5,047 nt of DNA from an uncultured Blautia sp. (GTDB taxonomy: Bacteria; Bacillota; Clostridia; Lachnospirales; Lachnospiraceae), in NCBI RefSeq assembly GCF_934371575.1, contig NZ_CAKRNY010000097.1, forward strand, positions 1 to 5,047. Direction: 5' to 3'. The notes beneath the pieces were generated by a model. That model was not told the origin of the DNA, did not search any database, and worked only from the letters and a program-made list of their open reading frames with translations. The position numbers were made by a program, and so were the translations under genes. This document shows, in pieces, positions 1 to 4,631 of the stretch; positions within the stretch are counted from its first letter, which is position 1, and every line of letters begins with the position of its first letter.

Positions 1-185
1 ACAAGCGGATAGACAACATTGATCGCGGCGAGTGCATTTGTTCCAACATAAGCAGAAACAAAGATTCCGTCAACGATTGTATAAACAGTAGTAAATAATG
101 AGGTCAGATAAGTCGGGATGATAAAGCGTAATAATTTCTTTAATCGAATCTCATCTACCGAACGAAAAATAAGAGTTTTTTCCAT
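1..185 (-). CDS. MATE family efflux transporter, N-terminal part (cut by window edge)
   Basis: This is the N-terminal 61 codons of a multidrug and toxic compound extrusion (MATE) transporter, an inner-membrane antiporter family that exports organic cations, drugs or metabolites using Na+ or H+ gradients. After a short polar start (MEKTLIFRSVDEIRLKK) the protein enters a first membrane segment with the family pattern RFIIPTYLTSLFTTVYTIVD, then GIFVSAYVGTNALAAINVVYPL. The xIPxxLxxLxxxxYxIVDxxFVxxxVGxxALAA arrangement is typical of MATE helix 1 and the start of helix 2. Full-length members have about 450 residues, so most of the gene lies beyond base 1. The ATG at 185-183 is chosen because AAGGAGGC (192-199) sits 6 nt upstream of it. 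The gene is divergent from the PTS IIA gene and has a MerR-type promoter. Only its N-terminus is related to the MATE gene at 3252; the two are clearly different paralogues. Substrate unknown. Confidence 0.88.
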   Translation of the reverse strand, partial: MEKTLIFRSVDEIRLKKLLRFIIPTYLTSLFTTVYTIVDGIFVSAYVGTNALAAINVVYPL

Positions 186-191
186 TGGGAA

Positions 192-199
192 GCCTCCTT
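192..199 (-). promoter_or_regulatory. Ribosome binding site of the minus-strand MATE gene
   Basis: Read on the minus strand this is AAGGAGGC, a near-perfect Shine-Dalgarno sequence 6 nt before the ATG at 185. It fixes the start codon. Confidence 0.85.
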
Positions 200-221
200 G
201 TTAAAAAAAGTCTCTTAGTAT

Positions 222-252
222 ATAGTAAACCTTAAAGATACTTGAAGGTCAA
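222..252 (-). promoter_or_regulatory. MerR-type promoter/operator of the minus-strand MATE gene
   Basis: On the minus strand, -35 TTGACC (247-252) and -10 TACTAT (222-227) are separated by 19 bp (228-246) instead of the usual 17. A 21-bp dyad (229-249) fills this spacer: ACCTT-n-AAG-nnn-CTT-n-AAGGT. Both arms match fully except for one pair, and the centre is 3 bp. An over-long spacer containing a dyad is the known hallmark of promoters activated by MerR-family regulators (SoxR, BmrR and NmlR types), which untwist the DNA to realign -35 and -10. The transcription start would be near 215, about 30 nt before the gene. That a MerR-family protein acts here is inference; no such gene lies in the window, and it may lie beyond base 1. 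Confidence 0.72.
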
Positions 253-348
253 TAAAAAGATTTTCTGATCATTATGAATAAGAAGAAACGATACTAGCGT
301 GGAAAAATATGCAAAACATAGAATTCACAAATAAATCAAAAAATGGGA

Positions 349-377
349 TTGATATTCGCAGAAACAGTGACTATAAT
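349..377 (+). promoter_or_regulatory. Sigma-A promoter of the PTS IIA-flavodoxin operon
   Basis: TTGATA (349-354) and TATAAT (372-377) are separated by exactly 17 bp, which matches the housekeeping consensus at 11 of 12 positions. The predicted start is near 384, giving a leader of about 50 nt before the ATG at 436. The 12-bp palindrome AATTTTAAAATT (375-386) overlaps the -10 and the start point; it is AT-only and may be chance. I see no convincing CcpA cre site or RNA hairpin in the leader. Confidence 0.8.
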
Positions 378-420
378 TTTAAAATTGGTAATAGAAGTAA
401 TGAGTGGATGAAAGATGTCT

Positions 421-429
421 AAGGAGGAG
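421..429 (+). promoter_or_regulatory. Ribosome binding site that decides the PTS IIA start
   Basis: AAGGAGGAG lies 6 nt before the ATG at 436. It lies inside the reading frame of the alternative upstream ATG at 415, so 436 rather than 415 is the likely start. Confidence 0.85.
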
Positions 430-435
430 TTAGAT

Positions 436-912
436 ATGAGCAATCAGGAAAATGTATTTGAAACAATTTTAGCACCTATGACCGGTACAGCAGTAGCAAT
501 CACAGAAGTGCCGGATCCTATTTTTATAGAGAAGATTCTTGGAGACGGAATTGCAATCGTTCCGACAGAAGGAAAGGTTGTAAGCCCGATTGACGGAACT
601 GTATCAAAAGTGGCAGAGACAGGCCACATTTACGCTGTTACATCCGATAACGGAGTAGAAGTTGTGATACATGTAGGCCTTGAGACAGTCGCACTGAATG
701 GAAAATGCTTTCAGATCCATGTGAAAGAAGGAGACGAGGTAAAAGCAGGAGATTTACTTGCAGAAGCAGACCTTGAGTTTATCAAAGAGACAGGACGTAA
801 TTCCATCACACCAATCGTCATCGGTTCAAACCTTGAAGGGAAAGAACTTGTATGCGAAGAGGGAGAAGTTCAGGCCGGAAAGACTGTTATTATGGAAATC
901 AAGCAGAAATAA
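436..912 (+). CDS. crr: Glucose-type PTS EIIA protein (stand-alone IIA-Glc/Crr-like)
   Basis: This is a 158-residue single-domain EIIA of the glucose superfamily of the phosphotransferase system (PTS_EIIA_1). It is a cytoplasmic protein that takes phosphate from HPr~P and passes it to an EIIB domain of a sugar permease. The domain runs nearly end to end: a LAPMTGTAV start, the EGKVVSPIDGTVSKV lipoyl-like turn (46-60), GHIYAVTSDNG, and VVIHVGLETVALNG. His79 in the IHVG motif is the expected phosphorylation site. His64 in GHIYAV matches the second active-site histidine, with the same 15-residue spacing as His75/His90 of E. coli Crr. The C-terminus has the usual KAGD turn and ITPIVI strand. No EIIB or EIIC domain is attached or adjacent, so it probably serves permeases encoded elsewhere; whether it also regulates, as E. 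coli Crr does, is unknown. An intergenic gap of 54 nt without a terminator links it to the flavodoxin gene. The symbol crr is by homology; Gram-positive equivalents carry other names. Confidence 0.93.
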   Translation: MSNQENVFETILAPMTGTAVAITEVPDPIFIEKILGDGIAIVPTEGKVVSPIDGTVSKVAETGHIYAVTSDNGVEVVIHVGLETVALNGKCFQIHVKEGDEVKAGDLLAEADLEFIKETGRNSITPIVIGSNLEGKELVCEEGEVQAGKTVIMEIKQK

Positions 913-966
913 GAAGTCGGAAGATATTGTTCCAGAATCGGTTTAGCTTAGAAGGAAGGTTATAGT

Positions 967-1470
967 ATGAAAGAAGAAAGATATTCAATCATATTCAGCA
1001 GCAAAACAGGAAATACAGCAGAGCTGGCCAATGCGATCCGTGATGCATTGCCGCAGGAGAATTGTGATTATTTCGGAACAAGCGAAATCGAAGAACCGGT
1101 ATCGGAAATGCTTTACATTGGTTTCTGGACAGATCAGGGAAATGCAGATAAATCCGCATTGGAATTATTGCAAAGAATAAAGAACAAGAAAGTCTTTCTG
1201 TTTGGAACAGCCGGGTTTGGTGAGAATGAAGCATATTTTCAGAAAGTTCTGAATAACGTTAAGAGTTCTATGGATAAAAGCAACCAGGTAGTTGGTGAGT
1301 ATATGTGTCAGGGAAAGATGCCGCAAGCGGTGAGAGACCGTTATGTGAAAATGAAAGAACAGCCGGATCATATGCCGAATCTTGATCTGCTGATTGCAAA
1401 CTTTGACCGGGCATTATCACATCCGGATAAGGATGATTTGGATAAATTGAAAGAGCTGGTTAGAGGGTAG
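967..1470 (+). CDS. Flavodoxin family protein (possibly BilS-like)
   Basis: This is a 167-residue cytoplasmic flavodoxin-fold protein expected to bind FMN and shuttle electrons. The N-terminal strand and phosphate loop are visible as YSIIFSSKTGNTAELA, with SKTGNT at residues 12-17 as the FMN phosphate-binding loop. The second flavin loop is IGFWTDQG (52-59), with Trp55 placed to stack on the isoalloxazine ring. The third is FLFGTAGFG (78-86). A conserved-looking YMCQGKMP segment (113-120) carries the only other cysteine besides Cys34. This GFWTD / FGTAGFG / CQGKMP pattern is that of a short clostridial flavodoxin subfamily (I believe PF12641-like). From memory it includes BilS, the partner of bilirubin reductase BilR, but no bilR-like gene is seen here, so I do not assign that role. 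The ATG at 967 is supported by AGGAAGG (953-959) 7 nt upstream. It is second in a likely operon with the PTS IIA gene, and a terminator follows 18 nt after the stop. Confidence 0.88.
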   Translation: MKEERYSIIFSSKTGNTAELANAIRDALPQENCDYFGTSEIEEPVSEMLYIGFWTDQGNADKSALELLQRIKNKKVFLFGTAGFGENEAYFQKVLNNVKSSMDKSNQVVGEYMCQGKMPQAVRDRYVKMKEQPDHMPNLDLLIANFDRALSHPDKDDLDKLKELVRG

Positions 1471-1488
1471 AAAAGCAAGAGGAAAGAA

Positions 1489-1525
1489 GAAGTCTTCAGT
1501 ACATGAGTACGAGGGCTTCTTTTTT
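1489..1525 (+). terminator. Intrinsic terminator of the PTS IIA-flavodoxin operon
   Basis: The stem 1489-1502 pairs with 1507-1519: 13 pairs including two G-U wobbles, with one bulged A at 1498 and an ATGA loop. It is followed directly by six T (1520-1525). It begins 18 nt after the flavodoxin stop codon and separates that operon from the ATPase gene. Confidence 0.9.
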
Positions 1526-1576
1526 AATGGAGAAAAAGTAACAGAGGAGATTTCAAAAATAAGAATAAAAGTGTTA
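1526..1576. other. Short AT-rich spacer without visible signal
   Basis: This stretch lies between the terminator and the first phased repeat. It is purine-rich and has GAGGAG at 1544-1549 with no start codon at a fitting distance. I see no gene, hairpin or clear extra repeat copy. TAAAAGTGTTAA at 1566-1577 faintly resembles the repeat but is off phase. Confidence 0.5.
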
Positions 1577-1683
1577 AAAACGTGAATAATAGAAGAAATA
1601 TGTTTGAAAAACGTGAAATAATTACAAATATAAGCTAATAAAACGTGATAAATAGATTGACATAGGCTCATAAAACGTGATAA
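1577..1683 (+). repeat. Four phased direct repeats, core AAAACGTGA, upstream of the ATPase gene
   Basis: Four copies of a 9-bp identical core followed by an A/T run occur at 1577 (AAAACGTGAATAA), 1608 (AAAACGTGAAATAA), 1640 (AAAACGTGATAA) and 1672 (AAAACGTGATAA). Start-to-start distances are 31, 32 and 32 bp, close to three turns of B-DNA, so all copies face the same side of the helix. The spacers between cores are mostly diverged, though copies 2 and 3 share the end pattern ATARGCTMAT. The last copy ends 23 bp before the ATPase start codon and may overlap its -10 region. A role as protein binding sites (autoregulation or another regulator) is inference. They are too short and too closely spaced for a CRISPR array. 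Confidence 0.85.
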
Positions 1684-1684
1684 C
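1657..1684 (+). promoter_or_regulatory. Candidate promoter of the ATPase gene, overlapping the last repeat
   Basis: A perfect -35 TTGACA (1657-1662) is followed after 16 bp by GATAAC (1679-1684), a 4/6 match to the -10 consensus that lies inside repeat copy 4. Transcription would then start near 1691 with a leader of only about 16 nt. An alternative is TTGAAA (1604-1609) with TATAAG (1629-1634) at a 19-bp spacing, which would put repeats 3 and 4 in the mRNA leader. The sequence does not decide between them. Confidence 0.45.
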
Positions 1685-1692
1685 CTTGAAAA

Positions 1693-1700
1693 AAGGAGGG
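1693..1700 (+). promoter_or_regulatory. Ribosome binding site of the ATPase gene
   Basis: AAGGAGGG lies 6 nt before the ATG at 1707. It rules out the in-frame GTG at 1677, which falls inside repeat copy 4. Confidence 0.85.
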
Positions 1701-1706
1701 AATTCT

Positions 1707-3056
1707 ATGTATTTAAAAAGAAAGATAGATGAGTATCTGTTAGAGTGGAAAGAAAAAGAAGAAAGACTTCCGTTAATTATAAAAGGGGCAAGGCAGATTG
1801 GAAAAACGGAATCTATTAATCACTTTGCAAATCAAAATTATGGCAATATTGTAAGTATAAATTTTGTATTGGAATCGAAATATAAAACAATACTGAGTGA
1901 TGGATATGCTGTTGAAGATATTATAAAGAATATTTCAATGATAGATACATCCAAAAAATTCATCGAGGGAGACACATTGATTATCTTTGATGAATTACAG
2001 GAGTTCCCGGATATTGCAACTGCGTTGAAATCATTTAAAATCGATGGAAGATTTGATGTCATATGTAGTGGTTCTTTACTTGGAATCAATTACAGAAAAA
2101 TCCATAGCAACAGTGTGGGATATAAAACAGATTATGAAATGTTTTCAATGGATTTTGAAGAATTTCTGTGGGCGAAAGGATACTCAGAGAAGAATATTGA
2201 AGATATACTAAAACATATGCAGACAGGAACTCCTTTTTCAGAAACAGAATTATCAGTTTATAAGAAACTGTTTTTAGAATATTGCGTACTTGGTGGCATG
2301 CCTGCAGTAGTAAAAGTATATATTGAAAAAAACCTCTTTACAGATACGATAGAAATCCAGAAGCAGATTCAAATGGATTACGAAGAGGATATCAGAAAAT
2401 ACGCTGAGGGTTTGGATCAGACTAAAATTGTAAGTGTCTATCGGAACGTACCTGTACAGCTTGCAAAAGAAAATAAGAAATTTCAATTAAGTAAAATAGA
2501 CAAAAAAGCCAGAAGCCGAGAATATATGGGATGTATAACCTGGCTTGAAGATGCAGGCGTGATTACTATATGTTATTGCCTGCAATATCCAGAACTTCCA
2601 TTGAAAGGAAATTATGATGACTCAAAATTCAAAATCTATTATCCGGATACAGGATTATTGATTGCTTCACTAGATGAGGAGGCACAAGAAGATCTTCGGG
2701 CAAATAAAAATCTTGGAGTATACAAAGGAGCCTTATATGAAAATTTTGTAGCAGAGGCATTTGTAAAACAGGGACTTGGACTGTATTATTATAAAAAAGA
2801 AAATGCTACTTTGGAAGAGGATTTTTTTGTAAGAACAAAAGATGAGCTGGTTCCGGTAGAAGTGAAAGCAAACAAGAACCGTTCTAAGTCATTGAGACAA
2901 TTGATATCCAGTGATTCTTATGGGGATATTCATTGGGGCATAAAACTTGCAGATAGTAATGTCGGAATAGAAGACGGAATTTATACATTTCCATACTTTT
3001 GTACATTCCTATTAAAACGATATCTAAGGGAAAAAGATGAAGAAAAATTTGTTTGA
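1707..3056 (+). CDS. AAA_14/DUF4143 ATPase (COG1373-type)
   Basis: This 449-residue protein is a predicted cytoplasmic ATPase of the AAA_14-DUF4143 type, a family very common in bacteria and archaea whose cellular job is not established. The N-terminal P-loop domain shows Walker A GARQIGKT (27-34), Walker B TLIIFDELQ (90-98, with Asp95-Glu96) and a sensor-1-like ICSGSLLG (119-126). A FEEFLWAKGY segment follows, as is usual in the family. The C-terminal DUF4143 part contains KIYYPDTGLLIA, then ALYENFVAEAF and a restriction-endonuclease-like strand pair: EED around 370-372 and VPVEVKANK from 382, giving a D...ExK pattern (Asp372, Glu385, Lys387). That is suggestive of a PD-(D/E)XK fold; activity is not shown. 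Length is typical and the gene is intact. It is visibly more AT-rich than its neighbours (for example 17 G/C in bases 1861-1920 against 30 in 541-600), suggesting an accessory gene. It is flanked by terminators, so it is probably monocistronic. Confidence 0.9.
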   Translation: MYLKRKIDEYLLEWKEKEERLPLIIKGARQIGKTESINHFANQNYGNIVSINFVLESKYKTILSDGYAVEDIIKNISMIDTSKKFIEGDTLIIFDELQEFPDIATALKSFKIDGRFDVICSGSLLGINYRKIHSNSVGYKTDYEMFSMDFEEFLWAKGYSEKNIEDILKHMQTGTPFSETELSVYKKLFLEYCVLGGMPAVVKVYIEKNLFTDTIEIQKQIQMDYEEDIRKYAEGLDQTKIVSVYRNVPVQLAKENKKFQLSKIDKKARSREYMGCITWLEDAGVITICYCLQYPELPLKGNYDDSKFKIYYPDTGLLIASLDEEAQEDLRANKNLGVYKGALYENFVAEAFVKQGLGLYYYKKENATLEEDFFVRTKDELVPVEVKANKNRSKSLRQLISSDSYGDIHWGIKLADSNVGIEDGIYTFPYFCTFLLKRYLREKDEEKFV

Positions 3057-3081
3057 CTTTTCGAAAAACAGGAAATATAAT
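3053..3081 (+). promoter_or_regulatory. Strong promoter overlapping the ATPase stop codon
   Basis: TTGACT (3053-3058) and a perfect TATAAT (3076-3081) are spaced by exactly 17 bp. The TGA of the -35 box is the ATPase stop codon (3054-3056). The predicted start near 3088 lies at the foot of the first terminator hairpin, so any transcript would begin with that hairpin. It is probably the main promoter for the MATE-kinase operon or for a very short RNA. Confidence 0.75.
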
Positions 3082-3089
3082 AACTACAA

Positions 3090-3141
3090 ACGAGTAGCAA
3101 GTAAGCGTAAATCCAGTTTACCTGTTACTCGTTTTTCTTTT
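3090..3141 (+). terminator. Terminator hairpin 1 (conserved apical loop) after the ATPase gene
   Basis: The outer stem 3090-3099 (ACGAGTAGCA) pairs with 3123-3132 (TGTTACTCGT): ten pairs with one G-U. It is followed by TTTTTCTTTT. Inside it, GTAAA (3107-3111) can pair with TTTAC (3117-3121) around the loop TCCAG. Alternatively 3100-3105 can extend the outer stem using the same TTTACC strand, so two inner folds compete. It ends ATPase transcription and, since a promoter fires just before it, may also act as an attenuator for the MATE gene downstream. Confidence 0.82.
3092..3120 (+). repeat. Conserved leader block, copy 1
   Basis: This 29-bp block matches 3171-3199 at 23 positions without gaps, at an offset of 79 bp. 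The common pattern is GNGTAGCNNGTN followed by AGCGTAARTCCAGYTTA. The R/Y change (A3111 to G3190, T3117 to C3196) keeps the apical base pair. The block covers the 5' strand and apical loop of hairpin 1, while the 3' strands of the two hairpins are not alike. Confidence 0.8.
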
Positions 3142-3149
3142 GTTAAAAT
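3141..3149 (+). promoter_or_regulatory. Candidate extended -10 promoter before hairpin 2
   Basis: TGTTAAAAT is a TGn extended -10 followed by TAAAAT (3144-3149, 5/6 to consensus). No good -35 lies at 16-18 bp. A start near 3156 would place hairpin 2 at the head of the MATE transcript. The call is weak because the region is AT-rich and directly follows a U-tract. Confidence 0.4.
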
Positions 3150-3167
3150 AGAATATCGCCATGAAAA

Positions 3168-3223
3168 AGTGTGTAGCCTGTCAGCGTAAGTCCAGCTTAT
3201 AAGACAAGGTGCGCACTTTTTTT
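3168..3223 (+). terminator. Terminator hairpin 2: putative attenuator in the MATE leader
   Basis: The stem 3168-3182 faces 3203-3217 with 13 pairs (two of them G-U) and two internal mismatches, and ends in seven T (3217-3223). An inner hairpin GTAAG (3186-3190) / CTTAT (3196-3200) carries the same TCCAG loop as hairpin 1. The T-run ends 28 nt before the MATE start codon and no other gene lies between, so this terminator sits inside the 5' leader of the MATE gene. That position suggests conditional termination. GCAC (3213-3216) could alternatively pair with GTGC (3224-3227), a weak 4-bp competitor. Confidence 0.75.
3171..3199 (+). repeat. Conserved leader block, copy 2
   Basis: This is the second copy of the 29-bp block described at 3092, with the substitutions concentrated at outer-stem positions and at one compensating apical pair. 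It lies within hairpin 2. The 13-codon frame starting at ATG 3161 runs through it. Confidence 0.8.
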
Positions 3224-3234
3224 GTGCAGAAAAG

Positions 3235-3241
3235 AGAGGAG
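3235..3241 (+). promoter_or_regulatory. Ribosome binding site of the second MATE gene
   Basis: AGAGGAG lies 10 nt before the ATG at 3252, a little longer than the 6-7 nt spacing of the other genes here. It is just downstream of the hairpin 2 U-tract. Confidence 0.75.
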
Positions 3242-3251
3242 TTAAAACAAA

Positions 3252-4619
3252 ATGGCGGAAAGCAACAAAATGAAGGATATGCCGGTGAATAAGCTGATGG
3301 TCCAGATGGGAATCCCGATGATCTTATCTATGGCACTGCAGGCAGTTTACAACATTGTAGACAGTGCATTTGTAGGAAATATGAGAGTGGGCAGTGAGGC
3401 GGCATTAAATGCATTGACTTTGGTATTTCCAGTTCAGATGCTTATGGTAGCAGTGGGAATCGGAACAGGTGTCGGAACCAATGCACTTCTTGCAAGGACA
3501 CTTGGCCAGGGGAACAACAAAAAAGCAGCAAAAGTAGCAGGAAACAGCTTGTTTCTCGGTGTGATCATTTATGTGGTCTGCTTACTGTTTGGTATCTTCG
3601 GGGTGAAAGCATACATTTCATCTCAGACAGTAGATGCAGAAGTACTTGAGATGGGAGTAAGTTATCTACAGATATGCTGCGTGATTTCTTTTGGTATTAT
3701 ATTCTTTTCTTTATTTGAAAAATTATTACAGGCAACAGGACGCTCCCTTTATTCTACAATCGGTCAGGTGGTTGGAGCGGTTGTAAATATTATTCTTGAT
3801 CCAATCATGATCTATGGTATCGGTCCTTGTCCGGAAATGGGAGTGAAAGGTGCAGCCTACGCAACAGTAATTGGTCAGGTGGCGTCCGCAGTATTGCTGT
3901 TCATTTTCCATATAAAACTGAATAGAGAGTTTAAACATGATGTAAAATACATGAAGCCGGATGCCGGTGTTATAAAAGAAATCTATGCGATCGGACTTCC
4001 GGCGATCATTGCACAGGCGCTGATGTCTATCATGGTTTATGTGATGAATCTGATTCTGAAGTTTAATCCGTCAGCACAGACAGCCTATGGGTTATTCTAT
4101 AAGGTGCAGCAGTTTGTTCTCTTCCTTGCATTTGGTCTGCGAGATGCGATCACTCCGATCCTTGCATTTGCTTATGGAATGAGAAGCAAAAAGAGAATCA
4201 GGGATGGCATCAAATACGGTCTGATCTATACGGTTGCATTAATGATTCTTGGAATTGCCATTACAGAGATTTTCCCTGGGGCATTTGCAACACTGTTCAA
4301 TGCAGGACAGTCAAGAGAATATTTTATCGGAGCAATGCGAGTAATCTCAGTCAGCTTTCTGTTTGCCGGAATTAATGTTGCTTATCAGGGGATTTATCAG
4401 GCATTGGACGGTGGTGTGGAATCATTGGTAATTTCGCTTTTGAGACAGCTTATCATTATTCTGCCACTGGCCGGAATCTTTTCGATATTTGTCAGAAATG
4501 GTCAGATGGGAGTCACATTGATCTGGTGGGCATTTCCGATTACTGAAATAGTCTCATGCTTTGTGGGATATATATTCTTGAAGAAAATCAGAAAAAATAA
4601 AGTTGATGTTTTAAGTTAA
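3252..4619 (+). CDS. MATE family efflux transporter (full length)
   Basis: This 455-residue integral membrane protein is a complete MATE exporter with the expected twelve hydrophobic segments in two six-helix lobes. The first lobe starts with [20 protein letters not shown] then [12 protein letters not shown] (13-44). The second starts with [18 protein letters not shown] then MVYVMNLIL (243-269), the internal-repeat signature of the family. Other family-like segments are [20 protein letters not shown] (69-88), LQATGRS (159-165), [14 protein letters not shown] followed by [15 protein letters not shown] (179-209), and the second-lobe QALDGGVES (383-391). Members export cationic drugs, dyes or metabolites by Na+ or H+ antiport; the substrate cannot be read from the sequence. 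A cytoplasmic-looking linker rich in charge (222-240) joins the lobes. It differs from the minus-strand MATE at the window start and has a different control region: tandem terminator hairpins rather than a MerR-type promoter. It is followed 12 nt later by a cytidylate kinase-like gene, so the two are very likely co-transcribed. Confidence 0.95.
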   Translation: MAESNKMKDMPVNKLMVQMGIPMILSMALQAVYNIVDSAFVGNMRVGSEAALNALTLVFPVQMLMVAVGIGTGVGTNALLARTLGQGNNKKAAKVAGNSLFLGVIIYVVCLLFGIFGVKAYISSQTVDAEVLEMGVSYLQICCVISFGIIFFSLFEKLLQATGRSLYSTIGQVVGAVVNIILDPIMIYGIGPCPEMGVKGAAYATVIGQVASAVLLFIFHIKLNREFKHDVKYMKPDAGVIKEIYAIGLPAIIAQALMSIMVYVMNLILKFNPSAQTAYGLFYKVQQFVLFLAFGLRDAITPILAFAYGMRSKKRIRDGIKYGLIYTVALMILGIAITEIFPGAFATLFNAGQSREYFIGAMRVISVSFLFAGINVAYQGIYQALDGGVESLVISLLRQLIIILPLAGIFSIFVRNGQMGVTLIWWAFPITEIVSCFVGYIFLKKIRKNKVDVLS

Positions 4620-4626
4620 GGAGGAG
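4617..4626 (+). promoter_or_regulatory. Ribosome binding site overlapping the MATE stop codon
   Basis: TAAGGAGGAG: the MATE stop TAA (4617-4619) is the first part of the Shine-Dalgarno sequence for the next gene, whose ATG is at 4632. This arrangement favours translational coupling of the pair. Confidence 0.8.
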
Positions 4627-4631
4627 TAGAG

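Noticed and set aside
309..422. 37-codon open frame (MQNIEFTNKS... to MKDV) ahead of the PTS IIA gene
   Set aside because: It has only a weak purine stretch as ribosome binding site and it spans the strong promoter at 349-377, so it would be cut off by the main transcript start. Composition looks like intergenic DNA.
415..435. Upstream in-frame ATG giving a seven-residue longer PTS IIA
   Set aside because: The AAGGAGGAG at 421-429 would be inside the coding region and lies at ideal distance from the ATG at 436; the extra residues do not look like family sequence.
444..629. Antisense open frame over the PTS IIA gene, and similar antisense frames over the flavodoxin, ATPase and MATE genes
   Set aside because: They mirror strongly coding regions, lack ribosome binding sites, and give no recognisable protein.
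758..946. Second-frame open frame inside and after the PTS IIA gene
   Set aside because: It is out of frame with a well-supported gene, rich in Lys/Ser/Arg as shadow frames often are, and has no ribosome binding site.
1577..1683. CRISPR array
   Set aside because: The repeats are only about 12 bp, the gaps about 20 bp, the flanks are degenerate and no cas gene is present.
1677..1706. In-frame GTG giving a ten-residue longer ATPase
   Set aside because: The GTG is part of repeat copy 4, has no ribosome binding site, and the AAGGAGGG at 1693-1700 clearly serves the ATG at 1707.
3037..3192. 51-codon open frame overlapping the ATPase 3' end and running through hairpin 1
   Set aside because: The AAGGG before it is part of the ATPase coding sequence, the start is upstream of the promoter at 3053, and the frame reads through the terminator into hairpin 2 in a different register.
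3213..3227. Antiterminator stem GCAC/GTGC around the hairpin 2 T-run
   Set aside because: Only four base pairs with a seven-base loop, so too weak alone to beat the terminator stem; kept only as a remark on hairpin 2.
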